From JAIKWW01 sp052169645 (GTDB taxonomy: Bacteria; Bacillota; Clostridia; Peptostreptococcales; Anaerovoracaceae): a DNA stretch of 64,000 nucleotides. The stretch lies in NCBI GenBank assembly GCA_052169645.1, contig JBQNCA010000006.1:1-64000 (forward strand), in the 5' to 3' direction. The position numbers and the translations under genes were made by a program. Below the pieces are notes generated by a model, which had not been told where the DNA came from, made no database searches, and worked only from the letters and a program-made list of their open reading frames with translations. Below are positions 15,215 to 24,040 of this stretch, piece by piece. Every line of letters starts with the position of its first letter. The stretch's first letter is position 1.

Positions 15215-17299
15215 TTACTCTTCTACAGAAGTTTCTTCCTGTGTTTCAGGAATTTCATCCTGTACTTCTACAGGAGCTTCTTCCTGTATTTCAGGAAGCT
15301 CTTCAGCAACTTCTTCCTGCGCCTCGGACTCCTCTACTTCTTCAGGACTGAGCGTGGCTTTTATGCTCAAGCTGATTCTTCTCTTATCATGGTCGATATC
15401 GAGAATCTTTGTAGATACTTCCTGTCCCACAGTAAGCTCTTCATTGATGTTGTTAACTCTCTTTGCTGCGATTTCAGAAATATGTACCAAACCGTCAAGA
15501 CCTGGTTCAATTTCCACAAATGCACCATATTCTTTAATCTGTACGACTTTTCCTGAAATAACATCTCCGATATGATAATTTGTATCAATAACAGACCAAG
15601 GCTCAGGTGTATTCTGCTTAAGTCCGAGAGAAATCTTTCCTTTTTCTTCATTCATGGAAAGAATCTTAACTTCTACAACCTGACCTATTTCCAATGCTTC
15701 CTGAGGATGCTTGAGCTTACCCCATGAAATTTCTGAAATGTGAAGCAGCCCGTCGATGCCTCCGATATCGACAAATGCACCATAATCAGTAAATCTCATT
15801 ACAGTTCCCTTTACAGTATCGCCAACATGAAGTGATGCCCAAATCTGAGCGATTTTCTTGTTCTTTTCTTCGCTAAGATAAGCCTTGTGCGAAAATACTG
15901 CCTTGTTTCTTCTCTGGTCAACTCTGGATACCTTAACTTTAAGTACCTGACCTATGAATTCATCAGCCTTTTCTACATATCTGTCGTTCAACTGAGACAT
16001 AGGGATAAAGCCCGATACTTCTTTATAAGCAGCGATAACTCCGCCCTTAACCTCTCTTACGACCTTTACCTCAATAACTGATTTTTCTTCAAATACCTGG
16101 ACAATTTCGTTCCAGTGAGCGCTGAGCTCAATCTTCTTGCGTGACAGCAGAACATTTCCGTCGCCGTCATCTGTCTTCAAAACTTTAGCTTCGACAACGT
16201 CCCCAACTTTGAAGAGGCTCTCCAAATTCTGGCCTTCTTCTAAAGAAATTTCATCCTTAGGGATAACGCCGTCTTTCTTGTATCCCAGATTTACGTAGAT
16301 TTCACGGGGTCCGACCTGTATAACTTCACCTTTTACGATGTCGTTTCTCTGTGGAACCTTAAATGAATTTTCAATTTCCTGCATTAAATCCTGCATGGAG
16401 CTTTCTTCGTTGGGATTAGTTGTGTTGATATCACTCATGTAAGCAATAACCTCCTTAATAATACGTTCGGGAGCAGAGGCACCCGCCGACACCCCTATTC
16501 TATTACATTTTAAGACTTCTTTCAATGGTAAAAATCTTTGATTCTCAACAAAAAAAGTATTTTTACATACTTTTGAAGAAATTTCGTACAATTTTTTTGT
16601 ATTTGAGCTGCTTTTGCTTCCGACTATAATCATCAAATCTGATTCAGATGCCAATTTTCTGCAAGCTTCCTGTCTGTCAGCTGTTGCACTGCATATAGTT
16701 CTGTGCAATCGAACCCCGGGACAGGTTTCAAGAATTTTTTCCGTACAGCTGTCCCATATCTGTGAGGTTATTGTAGTCTGAGCTACAACGACCAAAGGCC
16801 TGTTTATATTAATTTGCGGCAATTCTTCCGGCGATGACATTATAATTGCAGAATTATCGCACCATCCGTCCGTTCCCTTAACCTCCGGATGATTCTTATC
16901 TCCAATTATTATTACTTGCTCCCCTGCGAGATAAGCTTCATTTACGAGCCTGTGAATTTTTTTTACAAACATGCAGGTTGCGTCAGTCACGCCAAATGCA
17001 ACATTGTGTAATATTTCATCAGTTTTTTTATCAACGCCGTGTGAACGTATTATTACCACGGTGTTCTCATCGACATCTTCCAATTTGTCACAGATTTCAA
17101 CTCCGTTTTGTCTAAGCTCATTCACCACATCATCATTGTGAATTATAGGTCCGAAAGTTCTGACCTTTACCCCGGATGAATTATATTTGTCTAAAGTCAT
17201 CCATGTCTTATCCAAGGCTGCTTTGACCCCGTAACAAAACCCTGAATGTTCCGCCAATTTTATAGTCGTATTTTCATTGTTAAATACTATATCCGACAT
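15215..17299 (-). CDS. ispH: Fusion: IspH (HMBPP reductase) - ribosomal protein S1 (694 aa)
   Basis: Residues about 1-285 are IspH, the 4Fe-4S enzyme that makes IPP and DMAPP in the last MEP-pathway step. Its three cluster cysteines are visible: HSGFCYG (C22), TDATCMF and RTICSATADRQ; the catalytic glutamate is in NHPEVKG. From about 310 to 640 there are four S1 RNA-binding domains, the last two with the canonical YGAFVDIGGIDGLLHISEI and YGAFVEIEPGLDGLVHISEI. The fusion is a known clostridial arrangement. The tail after about 640 is an acidic low-complexity repeat of E, P, V and Q. It lies 12 bp after rarA and is co-transcribed with it. Confidence 0.96.
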   Translation of the reverse strand: MSDIVFNNENTTIKLAEHSGFCYGVKAALDKTWMTLDKYNSSGVKVRTFGPIIHNDDVVNELRQNGVEICDKLEDVDENTVVIIRSHGVDKKTDEILHNVAFGVTDATCMFVKKIHRLVNEAYLAGEQVIIIGDKNHPEVKGTDGWCDNSAIIMSSPEELPQININRPLVVVAQTTITSQIWDSCTEKILETCPGVRLHRTICSATADRQEACRKLASESDLMIIVGSKSSSNTKKLYEISSKVCKNTFFVENQRFLPLKEVLKCNRIGVSAGASAPERIIKEVIAYMSDINTTNPNEESSMQDLMQEIENSFKVPQRNDIVKGEVIQVGPREIYVNLGYKKDGVIPKDEISLEEGQNLESLFKVGDVVEAKVLKTDDGDGNVLLSRKKIELSAHWNEIVQVFEEKSVIEVKVVREVKGGVIAAYKEVSGFIPMSQLNDRYVEKADEFIGQVLKVKVSRVDQRRNKAVFSHKAYLSEEKNKKIAQIWASLHVGDTVKGTVMRFTDYGAFVDIGGIDGLLHISEISWGKLKHPQEALEIGQVVEVKILSMNEEKGKISLGLKQNTPEPWSVIDTNYHIGDVISGKVVQIKEYGAFVEIEPGLDGLVHISEIAAKRVNNINEELTVGQEVSTKILDIDHDKRRISLSIKATLSPEEVEESEAQEEVAEELPEIQEEAPVEVQDEIPETQEETSVEE

Positions 17300-17311
17300 A
17301 GTCTATCCTGC

Positions 17312-18595
17312 TCACTTTTTATTTTTATCATTTTTATGCAGCTCATTTAAAAATTTGCCGAAAGCAGCTTCTCTACCGTTTTCAGACGGATGATAGTACT
17401 TTATTCCTTCTTTGTAAAGGTTATTCGGAAGATATTGCTGCTCAACATAGCCTCCGAAATTATGAGGATAAAGATAGCCATCTATACCCCTCCGCTTTGC
17501 TCCGCTATAATGTGAATCCTTTAAATGAAGCGGTACTTCATCTATCTTTCTGCTCTTTATATCCTTTATTGCAGAATCTATAGCCATAATTACGGAATTG
17601 GATTTCGGAGAGGATGCCAGCAGCAAAACCGCTTCCGAAAGATTTATTCGCGCCTCAGGCAATCCTACCGTATTTGCAGCCTGAACACATGAAGCCACAA
17701 TGGAAATTCCCATAGGATATGCAAGCCCTATATCTTCGGATGCTATAACGAGCAAACGCCTTCCTATCATCTGTATATCGGCTCCACCTTCAAGAAGTCT
17801 CGCCAAATAATGAATTGCGGCATCAGGATCGCTGCCTCTTATAGATTTTTGCAATGCTGAAAGCAGGTCATATCTGTCCTCTCTCTTATCATAAAACCCT
17901 ATGCGAGCCTGTAACGCTTCTCCGACAAGTGAAGTATCAAGCCTTTGTCCGTCATCCATATTATCTGCAATAAAGCCCAAGGTATCAAGTGCAATCCTCG
18001 CATCTCCGTTGCTCAACTCAGCTATAAGTTGTATTGCCGCTTCGTCATATTTAATATTGTACTTTCCCAAACCCTTTGCTTCATCAATTATAGCATTATG
18101 AAGTATGGATATTAAATCCTCGGGCTCATGTCTGTGAAATTCATACAAAGCCCTGACTCTGCTCAAAACCGCATTATTTATTGAAAAATAAGGATTTTCC
18201 GTAGTACTTCCTATAAAACGTATAACACCTTCCTCCAAAGCCTTCAGCAGTGAATCCTGCTGAAGCTTATTCCAGCGATGAAACTCATCCACATACAAAT
18301 ATGTATTTTCCTGTTGTATGCTGTGAAATCTGAATTCCGCTTCCTTTATAACCTCTTTTAATTCATTGATGCCGTCTACTGTTGCATTCATTTCCACAAA
18401 TGAAGCATTCATTTCTTTTGCAATGATTCTGGCAAGAGTGGTCTTGCCGGTTCCCGAGGGACCGTAGAAAACAGCTGATTCAAAATTTCCTTTTTTTATA
18501 GAATTGTAAAGCAAAGATCCTTTGTACAGGAAGTGCTTTTGCCCTTTAAAATCATCTATTGAGGAAGGGCGCATAGCTGTAGAAAGAGGTATCAT
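17312..18595 (-). CDS. rarA: Replication-associated recombination protein A (RarA/MgsA, 427 aa)
   Basis: AAA+ ATPase acting at stalled replication forks. Walker A GPSGTGKTT is at about 45-53. Walker B is YLYVDEFHRWNK, sensor 1 is IGSTTENPYFSINNAVLSR, and the C-terminal MgsA-type tetramerisation region ends in the conserved GYLYPHNFGGYVEQQYLP. The start ATG shares one base with the stop of the upstream cobO-like gene (TGATG), so translation is coupled. Its presence in an operon with corrinoid-type genes is a positional oddity rather than a known functional link. Confidence 0.95.
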   Translation of the reverse strand: MIPLSTAMRPSSIDDFKGQKHFLYKGSLLYNSIKKGNFESAVFYGPSGTGKTTLARIIAKEMNASFVEMNATVDGINELKEVIKEAEFRFHSIQQENTYLYVDEFHRWNKLQQDSLLKALEEGVIRFIGSTTENPYFSINNAVLSRVRALYEFHRHEPEDLISILHNAIIDEAKGLGKYNIKYDEAAIQLIAELSNGDARIALDTLGFIADNMDDGQRLDTSLVGEALQARIGFYDKREDRYDLLSALQKSIRGSDPDAAIHYLARLLEGGADIQMIGRRLLVIASEDIGLAYPMGISIVASCVQAANTVGLPEARINLSEAVLLLASSPKSNSVIMAIDSAIKDIKSRKIDEVPLHLKDSHYSGAKRRGIDGYLYPHNFGGYVEQQYLPNNLYKEGIKYYHPSENGREAAFGKFLNELHKNDKNKK

Positions 18596-19065
18596 CAGTA
18601 TTCTATTCCTTTGCGTTTTTCTGCACCCTTATCATAAGGATGCTTTATTTTTTCCATATCGGTAACATAATCCGCTGTATCAAGCATCCATATTTCAGGT
18701 ACATTGCCGGTTATAATTATTTCCGCACTGTCGCAATACTCGGCTACAAAAGCTTTTAGAAAATCCGAGTCGAGCAAATCCTTATCAACGGCAGTGGCAG
18801 CATCATCCAGAATGATAAGATTAGGAGAAAAATATGTAATTTTAATCTTCAATTCCGCAAAAAAACGTTCCGCTTTCAACACATTCTCAGCTCCGTGCAG
18901 CACATGAATATTATCAAAAGTGTCGAGCAGTCGCAACTCGCCCGCTTCTCTATCCGGTAAGCATTGTACAAACATTACACTCAGTCCGTTAGCCGCAGCT
19001 CTCAATGCCTGACCTGCAGCCGCCGTACTTTTACCTTTCCCGTCACCGCAATATATCTGTATCAT
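18595..19065 (-). CDS. CobO/BtuR-like corrinoid adenosyltransferase (156 aa)
   Basis: The family transfers an adenosyl group from ATP to cob(I)alamin-type corrinoids. The distinctive P-loop GDGKGKST is at residues 7-14 and the diagnostic C-terminal HPYDKGAEKRKGIEY is intact. The Walker B region reads NLIILDDAATAV instead of the usual LILDE(I/V), so the conserved glutamate is replaced by aspartate. It is shorter than typical CobO (170-200 aa). It lies between a CobK-like gene (27 bp upstream) and rarA (one-base overlap). No other cobalamin genes are in the window, so its corrinoid substrate is inferred only from family. Confidence 0.83.
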   Translation of the reverse strand: MIQIYCGDGKGKSTAAAGQALRAAANGLSVMFVQCLPDREAGELRLLDTFDNIHVLHGAENVLKAERFFAELKIKITYFSPNLIILDDAATAVDKDLLDSDFLKAFVAEYCDSAEIIITGNVPEIWMLDTADYVTDMEKIKHPYDKGAEKRKGIEY

Positions 19066-19092
19066 TTTAAACTCCCGATCGATATCTTTAAA

Positions 19093-19878
19093 TTACAGCT
19101 TATATCTTCGAGCCAGCAACTCCCACATCGCATAAGGAGAATAACCTTCCTCCTGAAGTAATTCTCCGCAAATTATCACATCTTTCCGAGCTATATCAGC
19201 CGCCTGTAATCTTTCCTGCATTCCGATACTGTCATATCCCATCATTATAAATTGAGTAATATCATATTCTTCCATCAGGGAAATCAAAAAACTCACAGAC
19301 AGGGTTTTACCGTGGCATATAATATTTTCACTGCTGTATCCCGCATCAAGTAATTCTTTTATTAAAACTCCGTCAGCTTTAATAAGAGGACAAACCTTAT
19401 CTCTGTATTTTTCCCATGCTGTCAGCTCGTGCAACAACTGCTTATCACCTTTAACCAGAACATTACCGTGAGCATATTCAATTCTGCGCAAAACATCCTC
19501 CGCACTACGGCTTATATGTATACGCTGATTCATCTCAACTCTGTCCACTATGCGAAAATATTCAACTCCCGCTTTTTCCGCCGCATTGCGTATTATCTTA
19601 CTCTCTTCAGCCGCATATACGGCGGTACCGTCAATCAAAATCTTTATATCGGAATTATTTATCCATCTGAGTATGCCGTCTTCATCGAGATACTTTGATA
19701 TTACTGTTATATTTCCTCCCGGATAACTTACTTTTCCATATTCATCGGCTACCACGGCATATATATTGTCAGTGTATTCCGAAAGCTCATCTATAACAGC
19801 TTTTAGAGCATCCGTTCCTACAAACGCCATAATCTTATCTTTTATATTTGACACTTCCAACCTCCGTAAAGCTATCAT
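19093..19878 (-). CDS. CobK/CbiJ-like protein (divergent precorrin-6A reductase homologue, 261 aa)
   Basis: The overall pattern follows CbiJ/CobK: an N-terminal GT motif (AFVGTDALK), a central ILIDGTAVYAAEESKIIRNAAEKAGVEYFR-like region in two halves, a VLVKGDKQLL strand, and a C-terminal MMGYDSIGM. In true precorrin-6A reductases the central motif reads DATHPYA; here the histidine and proline are lost (DGTAVYA). Enzyme activity is therefore doubtful. It overlaps the TPR gene by four bases (ATGA) and is followed by the CobO-like gene. A corrinoid or NAD(P)H-binding role is possible; a reassigned function is equally possible. Confidence 0.65.
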   Translation of the reverse strand: MIALRRLEVSNIKDKIMAFVGTDALKAVIDELSEYTDNIYAVVADEYGKVSYPGGNITVISKYLDEDGILRWINNSDIKILIDGTAVYAAEESKIIRNAAEKAGVEYFRIVDRVEMNQRIHISRSAEDVLRRIEYAHGNVLVKGDKQLLHELTAWEKYRDKVCPLIKADGVLIKELLDAGYSSENIICHGKTLSVSFLISLMEEYDITQFIMMGYDSIGMQERLQAADIARKDVIICGELLQEEGYSPYAMWELLARRYKL

Positions 19879-22800
19879 CTGTTTTTCTTTTTTCGGGTAA
19901 AAATGCTAAAACGTGATTTTTGCTTGGATTCCGACAACTTGCGCTCCAGATTTTCAAGACGTTCCTTTATATCGGCATGTCCGGAATTATAGCGCAGAAG
20001 CATGCGATAATCATGGATTGCATCCTCATCTTTTCCCAAGCTTTCATACGCCAAGCCTCTGAATCTGTATGCTCCTTCAACTGTAGGTATCTCGGCTTCA
20101 TGACGTCTTATAAGGACTTTTTTAAAATCAATTATCGCATCCTCATACTCATTCAGATAATAGTTTGCAACGCCTCGATTTAAATATAAATTTATAAATT
20201 TTTCATCTGCTGCCAAACCGTAGTCGGCTGCTTTTAGAGCTTCAGCGTATTTTTCCATGGAATTCAAACATTTTGAAATATAGCTATACGCCTGTTGTAC
20301 CATAAATCCCGAGCTTACAGCTTTTCTGAAATCAGCCACAGCTTCCTCATTTTTGCCTGCCAGCTGATATATTATTCCCCTCACCATATATATATCGGCA
20401 TCTTTATCGTCACTCAATTCCAAAGCTTTATCTATATCGGCAAAGGCCTTTTCCATATTTCCGCACTCAGCATAATATCTTGCCCTTGTCATATACCCCT
20501 GGCGATATTCAGGGTCAATCTCGATAGCTTTGGAAAAGTAAAATTCCGAGTCCTTTTCAAAATCATCCAATATGCTGCGACCTTTTTTAGGCGCAAAATT
20601 TTCTTCTGAATCAATATCGGTTTCATTATACTTTTTATCCTTATCTGATAATTTTTCGGAAAATTCGTCCGCATCGGATTTTTCGATATTATTTGAAACA
20701 TCTTCTATAACATAACCTGTAAGCAAATCTCCTATTATCATATAAATTTCAGGATCATCGGGATTGAGATTCATTGCTCTTTCTATATCCTTTACAGCCT
20801 CATCCTCTCTCCCCGAAAATTTGTTTATCAAAGCTCTTCTCTTTAAAGAAATACTGTCATTTTCATCAATTTCCAGTGCTCTGGTATAAAATATAAATGC
20901 CGTTTTCATATCGTTTATTTCAAAGCATTTATCTGCCAGAGCATAGGCATATTTATGGCTGTTCGGATCAGCTTCGCTTGCGTTTTTCAGCCATTTTATC
21001 GCTTCCTTATTATTTTGCTTTTCAGAAAAAATCATCCCTCGTATATATTGAAGTTCCGCCGAATCCGGATGTTCCGTAAGAAGCATTCCCGTTATAAGTT
21101 CTGCTGCACGATATTTTTTCAAAATAAACAGGATTTCAACCTTCTTCATAAACAATTCGCTTGTTTTATCCAAATTAAAGAAACCGTCTTCGGTAAACGA
21201 CAAGGCTGTATGATACATTTCATTATTTATAAATACATTTATCAAGCCTATATAAAATTCCAATATATTTGAACCCGATGCCAAAGCTCTCTGCAAGTAT
21301 ACGGCTCCCTTATGCGGCTGCTTCAACTTATCGCCTATATAAAGCATTCCGACAAAACCGTCGAGATTTGAAGGCTTTATTCCTGCCTTTGACAAATCCG
21401 TGTAAAAATTAATTAACTCATCCGTTCTTTCCTTGTCAAACAATATTTTAGCTTTTAAAACACAGGATGCTATATTATTTATATTTGATAATATAGAGCG
21501 ATTATAATGATCCAAGGCACGTTCAGTCTCGCCCTTTGCCTGACAAATCATGCCCATCAGCTCATGTACATTGTCAACATCGGGATTTTTATCAAGAGCC
21601 TTTTCAAACGAAGCATATGCACTGTCCAAACGACCTGCGGAAATTTCACACCTGCCTCTTATCACAAGAGCCTCTGCCGACATTTCACCCATAGGGATAC
21701 TCGAAAGCGCATTAAAAGCTCTTTCAAACATTCCTACATTAAAGTATATTGCAGCCTCATCCTCCTCCGACATGCTGTCAAATATGCCTGAATCCACAAT
21801 TTTTCTGTCAATATCATCTATCATATTTATTGCATATGCACCGAACACTTTTGATTTGCTTAGATTTTTAAAGATATCACGTGCTTCCTTTTCTTTGTTC
21901 AACATATACAATATAAAGCCTTTAAGGAAAGTCAGAATTTCATATTGACTGTCATCCGAAGTCATACGCCTTATTTCATAATATGCTTGTGATAATCTGC
22001 CTCGGATTATCATATTATCTATTGCATCAAGAGTGCTATAGATATCATCGCTGTATTCCACCAATGCGGAATTTAAATCATCTTCTTCAGCAAATTTATC
22101 AAATTTAAAAAATTCTCGTGAATCATTTTTATCAAGCTCGGTGAACATTTTTGTACGACAAGAATTTACAGCCTCTGAAAACGGATTATATCTATATGCC
22201 AGGCTATAATAAAAAAGCGCATCTTCATACTGACCCTGATCTTCCAAAAGCAAGCCTCGCAGCATATACGCACTTAACCTGTCGTGAAATCGTTCAAAAA
22301 GCAGATCCGCCAAATGTGATGTTCTGCTGTATTCCCCTCTTTTTAAACACAGCTTTCCCAATTCAAAAGGAACAAATGCCCAATCCGGCTTTTCAGCCAT
22401 AAGCCTTTCATAATATGAAACAGCATCATTTATACCGCCCTCAGCTTCAATTGATAAAGCCTTTTCTTTTGCATCATCGCAGGATAAATCATAATACACT
22501 TTATCATTATAATTTTCTACGAGATTTTTAAGTCTTCCTACTATTCCCGAACGAATAGATAACACATCATTTTCCATATCTATAACATCAGGATGTTCAG
22601 GCGATATTTTTTTCAGCTTTTCAAGTTTCAATCCTGCGAGATACGGTTGTGAATTTTCTGCAAGCTCTCTTACCTGCTTTGAAGTTTCAACAATTTCCTG
22701 TATCTGCTCTTCCGTACACCCCTCAGGCATATGTTCATAGCCTATGGCGCTGCGATTGACAGTAGCTTCAAAAAACTGCTCTACTATTTTTTCAGTAAAT

Positions 22801-23048
22801 ATATTTGCCATTCTTGATGGAAAGCTCTTTAAATCTATCGTATTGCACAGGATATGAAAACACGATGCAGGCATATATCTGTGAGATTGCAAAAAATCTA
22901 TAACTATAATCGAAGCTTCAATATTATCCGCTTCATATGCCGGCTTAACGGCATCCTTCCATGCATTTTCATCTATTCTGCTGTGAAAATTTTCATATAT
23001 GGAATCAAGTGTTTTCCTTAAATTGGTAATTATGTCATTGTTATTCAT
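19875..23048 (-). CDS. Large tetratricopeptide-repeat protein (1057 aa)
   Basis: At least fifteen TPR-like units are spread from about residue 190 to 1030, for example AFVPFELGKLCLKRGEY, AYMLRGLLLEDQGQYEDALF, LQYIRGMIFSEKQNNKEA and AYRFRGLAYESLGKDEDAIH. There is no signal peptide or membrane segment, so it should be cytoplasmic. The first 150 residues are helical and not obviously TPR. An acidic, low-complexity insert (about 800-850, rich in D, E, K, S) interrupts the array. The C-terminus is strongly basic (RKKKNR). It is the first gene of the operon that continues to aroK, with an extended -10 promoter and AAAGGAG ahead of the ATG. Probably a scaffold; partners unknown. Confidence 0.85.
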   Translation of the reverse strand: MNNNDIITNLRKTLDSIYENFHSRIDENAWKDAVKPAYEADNIEASIIVIDFLQSHRYMPASCFHILCNTIDLKSFPSRMANIFTEKIVEQFFEATVNRSAIGYEHMPEGCTEEQIQEIVETSKQVRELAENSQPYLAGLKLEKLKKISPEHPDVIDMENDVLSIRSGIVGRLKNLVENYNDKVYYDLSCDDAKEKALSIEAEGGINDAVSYYERLMAEKPDWAFVPFELGKLCLKRGEYSRTSHLADLLFERFHDRLSAYMLRGLLLEDQGQYEDALFYYSLAYRYNPFSEAVNSCRTKMFTELDKNDSREFFKFDKFAEEDDLNSALVEYSDDIYSTLDAIDNMIIRGRLSQAYYEIRRMTSDDSQYEILTFLKGFILYMLNKEKEARDIFKNLSKSKVFGAYAINMIDDIDRKIVDSGIFDSMSEEDEAAIYFNVGMFERAFNALSSIPMGEMSAEALVIRGRCEISAGRLDSAYASFEKALDKNPDVDNVHELMGMICQAKGETERALDHYNRSILSNINNIASCVLKAKILFDKERTDELINFYTDLSKAGIKPSNLDGFVGMLYIGDKLKQPHKGAVYLQRALASGSNILEFYIGLINVFINNEMYHTALSFTEDGFFNLDKTSELFMKKVEILFILKKYRAAELITGMLLTEHPDSAELQYIRGMIFSEKQNNKEAIKWLKNASEADPNSHKYAYALADKCFEINDMKTAFIFYTRALEIDENDSISLKRRALINKFSGREDEAVKDIERAMNLNPDDPEIYMIIGDLLTGYVIEDVSNNIEKSDADEFSEKLSDKDKKYNETDIDSEENFAPKKGRSILDDFEKDSEFYFSKAIEIDPEYRQGYMTRARYYAECGNMEKAFADIDKALELSDDKDADIYMVRGIIYQLAGKNEEAVADFRKAVSSGFMVQQAYSYISKCLNSMEKYAEALKAADYGLAADEKFINLYLNRGVANYYLNEYEDAIIDFKKVLIRRHEAEIPTVEGAYRFRGLAYESLGKDEDAIHDYRMLLRYNSGHADIKERLENLERKLSESKQKSRFSIFTRKKKNR

Positions 23049-23080
23049 GGATCAAACGCTCCTTTGGTATTTACTTGATA

Positions 23081-23089
23081 ATTATATCA
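23081..23089 (-). promoter_or_regulatory. Extended -10 promoter of the TPR operon
   Basis: Minus strand TGATATAAT (TATAAT at 23081-23086 with the TGn extension at 23087-23089). There is no good -35 at 16-18 bp, which fits an extended -10 promoter. It lies about 35 bp before the TPR start codon. Confidence 0.5.
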
Positions 23090-23144
23090 TTACTGATGAT
23101 TTACTTCCATAGAATCCGCTTGCGATATTTTAATGTGCAACGTT

Positions 23145-23177
23145 AAAAACAGGCATCCTCCAAACAGGAAAATGCCC
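23145..23177 (-). terminator. Terminator of the Tad pilus operon
   Basis: Arms GGGCAT (23172-23177 read on minus) and ATGCCT (23151-23156) with an inner CCT/AGG extension, followed by a five-U run on the minus strand. It lies 120 bp after the last Tad-operon gene. Confidence 0.65.
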
Positions 23178-23293
23178 TTTCAATATTATTTAATCAAGTT
23201 TCAATACTTAAAGATTTATCTGTAAATATTATATATCCGACAACAGACATAAGAATCACAACAGCTGTGAAGAACTTATCACATCATATAAAA

Positions 23294-24040
23294 TTAAGAA
23301 ACCAATTTAGTAATCATTGTCTTTAAGCGTGCTCCCAAATCTATCAAACCTTCTGTTTCCGATGAAAACTTCCATATTGACGGTTCTTCCTCTTTATTAA
23401 GGGTCACCATATCGACTTCATCTTTGATAAAATCGGAATCTGCCTCTTCCGAATATCTGGCCGCCTCTTCCGTGATTCTCAGAAGATCATTTATACTATA
23501 ATGATTTTTATAAAAAATATCTTTTTTATAATCCACTAGCTTTTCCAATTCATCCTTACATATTACTCCGCAGGAAATTCTGCAATCAACCATCTCAATT
23601 ATAGCTTCTCTTACACTTATACTTCTATCATTGTCAGGCATATACATAAGTTTTATTTTACGATTATACCGATCATAATATATGGATTCGGGAATCAGCA
23701 ACAATTCATCATTCCTTATCAGATAATTTTCACAGCACTTAAGAGCATGTAATATTTCAGTTATACATAAGAAAATATTAAAGTCATCTCTAATATTCAT
23801 AAGCTCATATACAGTTTCAAATCCACCCGTCAGATAATAAATATCTATACACTCCTTGCTATATACGGTTCTCATCTCAAGCAATGCATCACACTTATTT
23901 ACTAGTATAACCTCTTTTGAATACTGTCCTATATCTGTATTTTTTAAGCAAACATGTATGCGTCGCTCACCATCCGCAACAAGCTTACTCAATGCTCCGT
24001 TATTTTCATGCAATCCATCCAAAATCACATTATCCTCCAC
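23294..24040 (-). CDS. DUF6382-type protein, last gene of the Tad operon (248 aa)
   Basis: The central part resembles the DUF6382 domain of Firmicute Tad clusters: YYLTGGFETVYELMNIRDDFNIFLCITEILHALKCCENYL is recognisable in shape, followed by LLLIPESIYYDR and IKLMYMPD. In related clusters this domain precedes a C-terminal FHA phosphothreonine-binding domain. Here the protein ends at 248 residues with an acidic stretch and no FHA fold, so that part is absent. No membrane segment is visible. It overlaps the upstream TadE-like gene by 11 bases. Likely an accessory or regulatory component of the pilus system. Confidence 0.65.
   Translation of the reverse strand: MEDNVILDGLHENNGALSKLVADGERRIHVCLKNTDIGQYSKEVILVNKCDALLEMRTVYSKECIDIYYLTGGFETVYELMNIRDDFNIFLCITEILHALKCCENYLIRNDELLLIPESIYYDRYNRKIKLMYMPDNDRSISVREAIIEMVDCRISCGVICKDELEKLVDYKKDIFYKNHYSINDLLRITEEAARYSEEADSDFIKDEVDMVTLNKEEEPSIWKFSSETEGLIDLGARLKTMITKLVS

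Noticed and set aside
16440..17299. ispH and rpsA as two separate genes
   Set aside because: The reading frame is continuous from the IspH domain into the S1 domains with no stop or frame change; the fusion is known in Clostridia.
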